Below, one piece after another: positions 8,694 through 16,145 of a stretch of DNA of 64,000 nucleotides (the first letter of the stretch is position 1; each line of letters starts with the position of its first letter). Source of the stretch: Listeria grayi DSM 20601 (GTDB lineage Bacteria > Bacillota > Bacilli > Lactobacillales > Listeriaceae); NCBI RefSeq assembly GCF_000148995.1, contig NZ_GL538353.1, forward strand, positions 918,218 through 982,217, read 5' to 3'. The notes below the pieces were generated by a model, which did no database searches, was not told the origin of the DNA, and saw only the letters and a list, made by a program, of their open reading frames with translations. A program made the position numbers and the translations under genes.

Positions 8694-9446
8694 TCAACGC
8701 TGCTTTTTGATCAAATAGGAAGTGATATAAGCGGTCACAGGAACAGCAACGATCACGCCGATTCCTCCTATTAAAGTAGCGATTATTTCCAGACCGAAGA
8801 CTTTACTGTTTAAGGTATCTAGCAAGGAATAGTGGAGTGTGATCAGCCAGATGATCAATGTCAAATAACTGCCTAAATAAGCAAAGAACAGTGTAGTGCT
8901 AGTTGCGGATAAAATTCCTTTACCAACCGCCAGTCCATTGGCATAAAGTTCCTTGAATGTCGCTTCCTTGAAGTGCGTATAATATTCATAAATCGAAGAA
9001 GCAACGGAAATCGTTGTATCTAAAATAGCACCAACAGCAGCAATGATTGTAGTAAAGACAGCGATCTGGTAAAAATTGATCCCGATATGAAGCGAGTAGA
9101 CGCCGATTTCTTCCCATTCCTCTTCTGAAAAGCCCTGTAGCCCCAAGTGCATCGTGAAAAGAAGGGTTAGTAGGAACAATAGGCACATTACTAACGATAT
9201 AGAAAGAAAGGAAGCGTTGGTTTTTAAATGGATGCCATTGATGAAATAAAGGTTAAAAGCGCTGATAAGGATGCTTACAATCAAAGCAAGTAGGATCGGA
9301 TTTACCTTGAAATAGAGCAGGAAGACTGTAATGATCAGGATCAAGATATTGACATAAAGGGCGAAAAACGACTTTGCACCGCGTTTTCCACCAATGAGGA
9401 GCATCAATAGAGATAAGATAAAACTCAGTGCCCAAAAAGTCGTCAT
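8694..9446 (-). CDS. YibE/F-family membrane protein (second of pair)
   Basis: Product of 250 residues with about seven hydrophobic segments. The family hallmark is a long membrane protein with GAILDTTISVASSIYEYYTH near the middle and GGIGVIVAVPVTAYITSYL at the end. The YibE/F family has no firmly established function. It overlaps the upstream partner by 4 bases (ATGA), so translation is coupled. Confidence 0.8.
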   Translation of the reverse strand: MTTFWALSFILSLLMLLIGGKRGAKSFFALYVNILILIITVFLLYFKVNPILLALIVSILISAFNLYFINGIHLKTNASFLSISLVMCLLFLLTLLFTMHLGLQGFSEEEWEEIGVYSLHIGINFYQIAVFTTIIAAVGAILDTTISVASSIYEYYTHFKEATFKELYANGLAVGKGILSATSTTLFFAYLGSYLTLIIWLITLHYSLLDTLNSKVFGLEIIATLIGGIGVIVAVPVTAYITSYLIKKQR

Positions 9447-10534
9447 AGCTTATTTCCCTCCCTATCTAAGATCCAAGCGCTTATATATATGGTCAGTGGA
9501 ATCGAAATGACGACGGCGATCCCACCGGTGAGCGCACGTATCAATTCAAGTGATAGATTTAGTTGAAAAGCAAAACTAATATCTAACCCATTACGCAGCA
9601 ACAATAATATCATCGGAATGGAGCCTACTAGATAAACAAATAGTAAGATATTTGTCATTGCCCCCATAATATCTTTGCCGATCTCAAAACCACTTTTTCG
9701 CAAGACTTGGATCTTCATATTGGGATTTTTTGCTGAGATTTCTAGCATAGAAGTGAAGATCGTAATCACGATATCCACGACAGCGCCTACAGAACCAAGA
9801 AGAATCTCAACGAAAAACATGTTTTTCGGGGGCAGCGTGACGAATTCCAACGATTCATAATAGATTCCTTTTTCGTTAGTTGCACGCATTGTTATGTAAA
9901 CGACCAAAGCCGTTAAACCAATCGATAATAAGGTCAAAGCAATCAGATAAAATGTTTTTTTGTGGATACCATTCAAAATCAATAAGAAGGATGTAATACA
10001 TAGTAAAATGACAATCAAAAAGACATTAACGAAGCCCAGATTTTTAAGAGCCGTATTTAAATAGAGCGAGATCGCCGCTAAAATGATACATATATTGCTT
10101 GCTAAAGCTAAAAGAGAGAGAAGCCCTTGGCGTTTCCCAATGAAAAGCATGAGAAAAATAAATACAAAGAAGAGCAAAATAATAGTAGTATCACGCTTGA
10201 TTCCTTTAATACTGCCAGTCAATAGTTTGTCTTTGGAAGCTTTATTGACCTTAACGAAGATCTTGCTAGGTTTGCTGATTTTATAATCGAAAGCACTAGA
10301 AGCTGAATATTTATGAAAGAGTTCGATTTTAGAACCTTTATATTTACCAGTAGTCAACGTTCCAATAACTTGCTGCTGATAAATCGTATCTTTATTTTTC
10401 ATAGTGTCAGTAACGGTATTTTCTTTTAAAATTTTTGTATGATTGACACGGGCAATATCGTATTTGGGCGAATAATTGTTAAGTAGGAGAAGTATGATAA
10501 CAAATACGCTAGCTAGAAGTACTAATTTTTTCAT
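9443..10534 (-). CDS. YibE/F-family membrane protein (first of pair)
   Basis: Product of 363 residues: one N-terminal membrane anchor, an extracytoplasmic domain of about 100 residues (QQQVIGTLTTGKYKGSKIEL, with a likely small beta-barrel), then several membrane helices. The signature GSVGAVVDIVITIFTSMLEI and the final GGIAVVISIPLTIYISAWIL match its shorter partner, suggesting an old duplication with a domain gain. The pair probably forms a complex. Substrate and role are not known. Confidence 0.8.
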   Translation of the reverse strand: MKKLVLLASVFVIILLLLNNYSPKYDIARVNHTKILKENTVTDTMKNKDTIYQQQVIGTLTTGKYKGSKIELFHKYSASSAFDYKISKPSKIFVKVNKASKDKLLTGSIKGIKRDTTIILLFFVFIFLMLFIGKRQGLLSLLALASNICIILAAISLYLNTALKNLGFVNVFLIVILLCITSFLLILNGIHKKTFYLIALTLLSIGLTALVVYITMRATNEKGIYYESLEFVTLPPKNMFFVEILLGSVGAVVDIVITIFTSMLEISAKNPNMKIQVLRKSGFEIGKDIMGAMTNILLFVYLVGSIPMILLLLRNGLDISFAFQLNLSLELIRALTGGIAVVISIPLTIYISAWILDREGNKL

Positions 10535-10653
10535 TTATCCACGACCTTATCCTGTACTAGATTCTCTGGGAAAAGAGAATGTTTTTAATAGGAATGATTA
10601 CGATTTAAAGTCTAGCATTTTACGGGAATGCTGTCAATTGAGTGGGACAACTT

Positions 10654-10692
10654 AAAAAACCCCTTACACCTTGTCTCTAAGGCATAAGGGGC
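10654..10692 (-). terminator. Terminator after the 2-keto acid decarboxylase gene
   Basis: On the minus strand CCCCTTA pairs with TAAGGGG and is followed by six T. Confidence 0.85.
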
Positions 10693-10701
10693 CAAGATAA
10701 A

Positions 10702-12348
10702 TCAGCTATTTTGTTTGCTCAACGCAAGTCCGATCTGACGTAATGATTCCGGCATATCCATTTGCTCCATGTGTACTTCAACAACATGTGCTTTTTGCGG
10801 AGTAGCATCGATGGCTGCAAGTGTGTTGGCAAAATCAGTTTCTGTGAACACATTATGTGTGTCGACTGTTTCCGCATCGCCACCAAACGTTTCAGCTACC
10901 AATTGCAGATTCCAAGTTGGAATATCATTATAGCTTTCATCTTCGCCGTGGATCGCGCGTTCTACCGTATAGCCATCATTGTTGATAATGAAAATGACCG
11001 GTGTTAATTTTTCGCGGAAGATCGTGCTCATTTCTTGCGCTGTCAATTGGAAAGATCCGTCGCCGATACTTAAAATATGGCGGCGCTCAGGTGCGGCGAT
11101 CTGGCTGCCGATCATTGCCGGAAGCGTGTAGCCAATCGATCCCCATAGTGTTTGCGAAATCAAATTCATCCCTTTTTTAAGTGGCGCCAGCATCAGACCG
11201 AACGAAGAAGTTCCTTGTTCAGTAACTAAAACATCATCTGCTTGTAAGAAGTTCATCACAGCTTGATGGAAACGATCTTGTTTCAGTGGTGTTTCTGCTT
11301 GCGGTTCAAAAACAGCTAGTTCAGCTTGTTTTGCGGCAGTATCAGCAAAAGTAAAGTTCAGTTTTTCTAATTCTGCTAGCAATCCATTTAAAGAAATCCC
11401 ACTATACGTACTGCCATCCGGTAGCATGATAATGTCGTTTGCAGCAGTCAGTGTGTTTTCTGTTTTAAAACCTTGGCTGAATGAAGAAGTCGAGTTGTCG
11501 ATGATCTTCCCGCCAAAATGCAAGACAAAATCGCTGTTATCCACATAATCTAAAACATTTTTATCGCTGAATGCGGGGTAATACGTACCGATAAAGTGCT
11601 CATTTTCTTCATTAAAAGAACCTTTACCATAAGCAAGATTAGTTACGGGTAATTTTGTTTGATTGATCCAGTTTTCAAAACGTTCACGAATTTGGAAACG
11701 AGCGATCTCGTGACCGGCAATAACGATCGGTTGCGCCGCTTTTTCCAAATGAGATAGAATGATTTCTGCTAATTGAGCTTCACGTTCGCCGCTTGATTTT
11801 TCTGTTTGCAAGGCTTTAGCAGGTTTTACAATCGCCTTATGAGCGATGTCGATTGGCAGATTGATATAAACAGGACGCTTTTCAAGCAATGCCGTTTCAA
11901 GCACACGGTCGATCTCTGACGCGGCGTTTTCCTCTGTCAGCATCGTTGTTGCAGCAGTGACTTCCTTTGCCATTTCGGAAAAATTATGGAAGTTTCCCAT
12001 TCCTAGCGAGTGATGTACTAATTTTTTATTGGATTGCACATTCATAGTTGGAGATCCGACGATATGGATGACAGGAACTTGTTCGGCAAAGCTTCCCGCT
12101 GTGCCATTGATCGCACTTAATTCACCAACACCAAATGTGGTAACTAAAGCACTCACACCACGTTCGCGGGCATAACCATCTGCAGCATAAGCGGCATTTA
12201 ATTCGTTGGTATTCCCTTGCCAGCTAAGCCCTTCGTGGTTTTGGATATAGTCTAAGAAAGTTAAATTATAGTCGCCGGGCACACCAAATACTTTGTCAAT
12301 GCCAATTTCTTCTAAACGGTCGACCAAATATTGACCTACTGTATACAT
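10702..12348 (-). CDS. Thiamine-diphosphate-dependent 2-keto acid (indolepyruvate-type) decarboxylase
   Basis: Full-length enzyme of 548 residues of the pyruvate/indolepyruvate/branched-chain keto acid decarboxylase group. The N-terminal domain has VFGVPGDYNLTFLD and NELNAAYAADGYAR, with the cofactor-activating Glu. The C-terminal domain has the TPP motif GDGSFQLTAQEMSTIFREKL and ends in INNDGYTVE. Such enzymes turn 2-keto acids from amino acid transamination into aldehydes. Substrate choice (indolepyruvate, phenylpyruvate, branched-chain) cannot be read safely. It is monocistronic, with a promoter carrying a palindrome, divergent from deoC. Confidence 0.9.
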   Translation of the reverse strand: MYTVGQYLVDRLEEIGIDKVFGVPGDYNLTFLDYIQNHEGLSWQGNTNELNAAYAADGYARERGVSALVTTFGVGELSAINGTAGSFAEQVPVIHIVGSPTMNVQSNKKLVHHSLGMGNFHNFSEMAKEVTAATTMLTEENAASEIDRVLETALLEKRPVYINLPIDIAHKAIVKPAKALQTEKSSGEREAQLAEIILSHLEKAAQPIVIAGHEIARFQIRERFENWINQTKLPVTNLAYGKGSFNEENEHFIGTYYPAFSDKNVLDYVDNSDFVLHFGGKIIDNSTSSFSQGFKTENTLTAANDIIMLPDGSTYSGISLNGLLAELEKLNFTFADTAAKQAELAVFEPQAETPLKQDRFHQAVMNFLQADDVLVTEQGTSSFGLMLAPLKKGMNLISQTLWGSIGYTLPAMIGSQIAAPERRHILSIGDGSFQLTAQEMSTIFREKLTPVIFIINNDGYTVERAIHGEDESYNDIPTWNLQLVAETFGGDAETVDTHNVFTETDFANTLAAIDATPQKAHVVEVHMEQMDMPESLRQIGLALSKQNS

Positions 12349-12377
12349 GAAAAATTCCTCCTCGTTATTATGACTCT

Positions 12378-12420
12378 AATATACGCCTGAAAATTTAAAA
12401 GGTCAAGTAAATTGACCTTT
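12378..12420 (-). promoter_or_regulatory. Decarboxylase promoter with overlapping palindromic operator
   Basis: Minus-strand -35 TTGACC (12401-12406), 17-bp spacer, -10 TATATT (12378-12383). The -35 lies inside the perfect inverted repeat AAAGGTCAA-GTAAA-TTGACCTTT (12398-12420). The deoC -10 TATAAT lies at 12447-12452 on the plus strand, so a protein bound here might affect both genes. Confidence 0.6.
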
Positions 12421-12487
12421 ATTTTTTAGCTTTAAATCAAAAGTGGTATAATCATAGTGAGAATTCGAAGTTGAGGAGGAAGAGAAA

Positions 12488-13159
12488 TTGAAACTGATTG
12501 ACTTGAAGCAAATGATCGATCATACAAATTTGAAACCGTATGCAGAAACAAGCGACTTCAAAAAACTATGCGAGGAAGCGGACGAGTACCAATTTAAAAT
12601 GGTCGCGATCAATCCTGCAGCGACGGAAGTTTGCGCCGCCTTTTTAGAAAATAGTCCTGTTCATGTCGGGGCGGCAATCGGCTTTCCTTTAGGCCAAACA
12701 ACGCTGGATTGTAAACTTTTTGAAACAAAAGATGCGATCGCAAAAGGCGCGGATGAAATCGATTATGTAATTAATATCGGGGCATTGAAAGAGAAAAAAT
12801 ATGCATATCTGGAGCAGGAAATGGAAGCAATCGTGGCGATCTGCCGAAAATATCAGGTGATTTCCAAAGTGATCTTCGAAAATTGCTATTTAACAGAATC
12901 CGAAAAAATAAAAATGGCTGAGATCGCAAAGAAAGTAGAGCCAGATTTCATTAAGACTTCGACCGGATTTGGAACAAGTGGCGCAACGGCTTCAGATGTA
13001 CGATTGATGAAGGAAACGGTGGGAGATAAGGTAAAAGTGAAAGCTGCCGGAGGAATTCGCGATCTGCAAACAGCAATGCTGATGATCGAAGCTGGTGCGG
13101 AACGCCTTGGAACAAGCAGTGGGATCGCGATCGTCAAGGAATGGGAAGAACAGCAATAA
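12488..13159 (+). CDS. deoC: Deoxyribose-phosphate aldolase DeoC
   Basis: Class I aldolase of 223 residues that splits 2-deoxyribose 5-phosphate into glyceraldehyde 3-phosphate and acetaldehyde. The Schiff-base Lys is in FIKTSTGF (about residue 156) and the proton-relay Lys in VKAAGGIRD (about residue 185); IDHTNLKP near the start is the family opening. The start is TTG at 12488 behind GAGGAGGA. No other nucleoside-catabolism genes are adjacent. Confidence 0.95.
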   Translation: MKLIDLKQMIDHTNLKPYAETSDFKKLCEEADEYQFKMVAINPAATEVCAAFLENSPVHVGAAIGFPLGQTTLDCKLFETKDAIAKGADEIDYVINIGALKEKKYAYLEQEMEAIVAICRKYQVISKVIFENCYLTESEKIKMAEIAKKVEPDFIKTSTGFGTSGATASDVRLMKETVGDKVKVKAAGGIRDLQTAMLMIEAGAERLGTSSGIAIVKEWEEQQ

Positions 13160-13160
13160 A

Positions 13161-13196
13161 AAAAGCACGTCCCTATAAAAAGGGATGTGCTTTTTA
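13161..13196. terminator. Bidirectional terminator between deoC and clpP
   Basis: AAAAGCACGTCCCT (13161-13174) pairs with AGGGATGTGCTTTT (13181-13194); the flanking A and T runs let it serve both converging genes. Confidence 0.88.
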
Positions 13197-13209
13197 GCGA
13201 TCAAATACC

Positions 13210-13803
13210 TTATTTCAAAGCGTTTTTACTAGAAATAATATCGTCGATCAAGCCGTATTCTTTTGCTTCGTCTGCAGTCATGAAATTATCACGATCTGTA
13301 TCACGAGCGATCACTTCGATCGGTTGACCAGTTTTTTCAGAAAGAATGCGGTTCATGCGTTCTTTGATTTTCAAAATATGACGAGCAGCGATTTCGATTT
13401 CAGTCGCTTGTCCTTGCGCACCGCCAAGTGGTTGGTGAATCATGATCTCGGAATTCGGCAATGCAAAACGTTTACCGTCTGCACCAGCTGCAAGTAAGAA
13501 TGAACCCATAGAAGCAGCCATACCCATGCCGATCGTTTGTACGTCAGCTTTCACAAGATTCATTGTATCGTAGATCGCCATCCCGGCAGAAATGCTTCCT
13601 CCTGGAGAGTTGATGTACAAGTAGATATCTTTATCCGGATCTTGAGAATCTAAAAATAGTAATTGGGCAACGATCGAATTGGCTACATTATCATCGATAG
13701 CAGAACCTAACATGATGATACGATCTTTTAATAGACGGGAATAAATGTCGTAAGCGCGTTCGCCACGGCTAGTTTGTTCAATAACTGTTGGAATTAAATT
13801 CAT
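13210..13803 (-). CDS. clpP: ATP-dependent Clp protease proteolytic subunit ClpP
   Basis: Serine protease subunit of 197 residues that forms the tetradecameric chamber used with ClpC/ClpX-type ATPases. The nucleophile Ser is in [12 protein letters not shown] and the His in [15 protein letters not shown]; the catalytic Asp region follows. The start is placed at 13803 ([10 protein letters not shown]), as in the family; an upstream in-frame ATG at 13821 overlaps the AGGAGG ribosome site and is rejected. The promoter carries a CtsR box, so stress control is expected. Confidence 0.96.
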   Translation of the reverse strand: MNLIPTVIEQTSRGERAYDIYSRLLKDRIIMLGSAIDDNVANSIVAQLLFLDSQDPDKDIYLYINSPGGSISAGMAIYDTMNLVKADVQTIGMGMAASMGSFLLAAGADGKRFALPNSEIMIHQPLGGAQGQATEIEIAARHILKIKERMNRILSEKTGQPIEVIARDTDRDNFMTADEAKEYGLIDDIISSKNALK

Positions 13804-13869
13804 TGTTATATTCCTCCTCATTCATTTCAATTTTAGTTTAAGAAAATAGGTTTCTTAAGCGATAACTTT

Positions 13870-13899
13870 ACTATACACGAATGGTCAAAGTAGGTCAAA
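13870..13899 (-). promoter_or_regulatory. clpP promoter with CtsR operator
   Basis: Minus-strand -35 TTGACC (13893-13898), 17-bp spacer and -10 TATAGT (13870-13875). The plus strand reads GGTCAAA-GTA-GGTCAAA (13883-13899), the tandem heptad recognised by the class III heat-shock repressor CtsR, directly covering the -35. Confidence 0.88.
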
Positions 13900-14001
13900 T
13901 AAAAGGTTCTTCGGAAGAAAAATAGTTTTTCAAGCAGAAATAGAACTTGCTACTTCATACATTTTCCGATATAATTACTATTCGTACGGCACTTACATAG
14001 T

Positions 14002-14073
14002 GCCCTCGTGGTGCAACGGATAGCACGTAAGATTCCGGTTCTTAAAATGGGGGTTCGATTCCCTCCGAGGGCA
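14002..14073 (+). tRNA. tRNA-Arg (CCG anticodon)
   Basis: 72-nt cloverleaf. Acceptor stem GCCCTCG/CGAGGGC, D stem GTGC/GCAC, anticodon stem TAAGA/TCTTA with loop TTCCGGT, T stem GGGGG/CCCTC around TTCGATT, discriminator A, CCA not encoded. Anticodon CCG reads the CGG codon. tRNA genes are common phage attachment sites, but no integrase or duplicated 3' end is seen here. Confidence 0.95.
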
Positions 14074-14090
14074 TTCATATAACAACTCCT

Positions 14091-14130
14091 AAGCGTGGAT
14101 GATAGTATTACTATCATCCACGCTTTTTAT
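14091..14130 (+). terminator. Terminator after tRNA-Arg
   Basis: Long near-perfect inverted repeat beginning AAGCGTGGATGATAGT and ending in its complement, followed by TTTTT. Confidence 0.85.
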
Positions 14131-14202
14131 AAGTAAACAGCTCTATAACTACCTTCACAAACCGCGCAGCAAAATTAGAAATTTGTTTCATACATTGTAA
14201 AC

Positions 14203-14226
14203 AAAAATGTAAGGCCTTACATTTTT
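14203..14226 (+). promoter_or_regulatory. Perfect 24-bp palindrome upstream of the GH5 gene
   Basis: Uninterrupted palindrome with 12-bp arms centred on AAGGCCTT and containing ATGT-N8-ACAT, the spacing seen in PadR-type operators. A -10-like TATGAT lies at 14235-14240, so the palindrome covers the expected -35. Operator role is inferred. Confidence 0.55.
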
Positions 14227-14366
14227 AATTATGTTATGATGAGGCGGGAAAGGAGGACAAGAAAAAAGAGAATGGCTCCTTCTTAGAATTTACAAAAGAT
14301 AGATCAGCTTTGTGAAAACAGACATTTAAAGCGCGATATCTTATTTGTAGAGAGGATGGAAGATGA

Positions 14367-16022
14367 ATGATAGGGAAATCAGAAAAACGGGGTCTTATGG
14401 GGAAATGGCTGATAACAGCTGTTTTACTTGGGATCATTAGCTTAGTTGTTGGTTTTGGCGGGAACAAAACAGAAGCAAAAGCATTGGAAGGTCAAGACTT
14501 CTTGAAAACAGACCGAACGTTGATCAAAAATGCAAAGGGACAGGAAGTGCAACTTCGTGGGGTGAATGCCGGCGGATGGCTGGTCCAAGAAGAATGGATG
14601 AACCCGACCAATGCAAAAGATCAGAAAACAATGATGGATACTTTTAAAAACAGATTTGGCGCAGCGGGTCGGGATGAATTGATCAAGGTATATGAGGATA
14701 ATTATTGGACGACCAAAGATTTTGACAATGTCCAGAATATGGGGGCGAATGTTTTGCGGCTGCCGTTCACTTACATGAATCTGGTAGATGACAACGGTAA
14801 TTTGAAAGCGGATGCATGGAATCGGCTGGACTGGTTTATCGATAATAGTGCTAAGCGTGGTATGTACGTGATTCTTGATATGCACGGGGCCTTTGGATCG
14901 CAAAACGGCATGGATCATTCAGGTGAGATCAATGATGGGAAACAGCTTTATGACAATCCGGCTAATCGTGCGAAAACACTTTGGTTATGGGAAAAGATCG
15001 CTGAGCATTACAATGGTAATCCAGCGGTCGCAGGCTATGATACGATCAACGAACCAGGGATCAAAGCAGCGGCAACAAACAAAGTCCAATGGGATTTTTA
15101 TGACGAGATCTATAAAAAAATCCGAAATAAGGACAAAGAGCACATCGTTATCATGGAATCGTGCTGGGATGCAAAAGATTTACCAAGGCCGCAAACTTAT
15201 AACTGGACAAACATCGTTTATGAATATCATTATTACCCATGGAGTGCAGAAAAAGATCTAGCGGCACAAAAGAAATATTTTGACAGCAAAGTAGTTGATA
15301 TCAATCAAGCGAACTACAATGTTCCAACATTTATCGGCGAGTTCAATGTCTTTGGACTTACTGACGGTTGGAAGTATGCCTTAAATACATTCAATACGAA
15401 TAGATGGAGCTGGACAAGTTGGTCTTATAAAGTGACAGGGACCAACAACAATTGGGGTATCTACAATCACAATCCAGCAAAAGTCGATATTTATAATGAT
15501 TCCAAAGAGGTTATCAAGCAAAAATGGTCGAATGTGCGCACGGAACAAGGCGCAGTGAATCAATCGTTATATAACGTGATCAAAGAGGGCTTTCAAGGTG
15601 GCGTAGCGACCATTCAAGATGGGAAATACTATCTTGTATCGAGTGCTAATAATAAAGTAGTTACCGCAGAAGATGCTGGTAATAAAACACTGGCGGCAAA
15701 CCGCGACAACTACGGCGGTGCTTGGGAAACGCTGTTAGTGAAAAATAATAGTGACGGCACAGTTTCTTTCCAATCAGAAGCAAACGGAAAATACGTAACT
15801 GCGGTTTTAGATGAACAAAGCCAGCTATTGGCGCGTGCATCAACGATCGGGGACTGGGAAAAATTCCGCTTTGTTCCAACAGGGAATGGCGATTATGGGA
15901 TTCAAAGCGCGGCAAACAATAAATTCGTCAGTGCAAATTTAAATAACGGCGGTCAATTGTTTGCTACCCAAAACCTCATCGGCGGGGCATGGGAAGCTTT
16001 CAAAGTAAATAAAGTTAATTGA
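14367..16022 (+). CDS. Secreted GH5 glycoside hydrolase with C-terminal beta-trefoil (fascin-like) domain
   Basis: Product of 551 residues. A signal peptide (WLITAVLLGIISLVVGFGG) leads to a GH5 barrel with RGVNAGGWLVQEEW, the acid/base Glu in DTINEPG (about residue 229), VYEYHYYPW, and the nucleophile Glu in FIGEFNVFG (about residue 325). This resembles exo-beta-1,3-glucanase/cellulase-type GH5 enzymes, but the substrate is not settled. Residues 410-551 hold repeated blocks (KYYLVSSANNKVVTAE, GKYVTAVLDE, NKFVSANLNNGG) typical of a fascin/actin-cross-linking trefoil, probably carbohydrate binding. No wall anchor, so released. ATG 14367 fits AGAGG; ATG 14397 is possible. Confidence 0.88.
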   Translation: MIGKSEKRGLMGKWLITAVLLGIISLVVGFGGNKTEAKALEGQDFLKTDRTLIKNAKGQEVQLRGVNAGGWLVQEEWMNPTNAKDQKTMMDTFKNRFGAAGRDELIKVYEDNYWTTKDFDNVQNMGANVLRLPFTYMNLVDDNGNLKADAWNRLDWFIDNSAKRGMYVILDMHGAFGSQNGMDHSGEINDGKQLYDNPANRAKTLWLWEKIAEHYNGNPAVAGYDTINEPGIKAAATNKVQWDFYDEIYKKIRNKDKEHIVIMESCWDAKDLPRPQTYNWTNIVYEYHYYPWSAEKDLAAQKKYFDSKVVDINQANYNVPTFIGEFNVFGLTDGWKYALNTFNTNRWSWTSWSYKVTGTNNNWGIYNHNPAKVDIYNDSKEVIKQKWSNVRTEQGAVNQSLYNVIKEGFQGGVATIQDGKYYLVSSANNKVVTAEDAGNKTLAANRDNYGGAWETLLVKNNSDGTVSFQSEANGKYVTAVLDEQSQLLARASTIGDWEKFRFVPTGNGDYGIQSAANNKFVSANLNNGGQLFATQNLIGGAWEAFKVNKVN

Positions 16023-16027
16023 TCTAA

Positions 16028-16057
16028 GAGAGCGGTCCAAGCGGCCGCTTTTTTTGA
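16028..16057 (+). terminator. Terminator after the GH5 gene
   Basis: AGCGG/CCGCT stem followed by seven T. Confidence 0.7.
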
Positions 16058-16145
16058 TGTTAACACATTATTTACATCCCCTTCATTCTAGCTTTATATA
16101 CCTTTCTTATACTGTAACTAGTATGGAAAAGAAAGGGGTAAAATT

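Noticed and set aside
13804..13821. Longer clpP start at 13821
   Set aside because: That ATG overlaps the AGGAGG ribosome site of the MNLIPTV start and would add residues not found in the family.
14002..14130. Prophage or island attachment at tRNA-Arg
   Set aside because: No integrase, no repeated tRNA 3' end and no phage genes are visible nearby.
14442..14918. A 158-codon minus-strand frame inside the GH5 gene
   Set aside because: The plus frame has a signal peptide, catalytic motifs and full length; the minus frame has no recognisable features.
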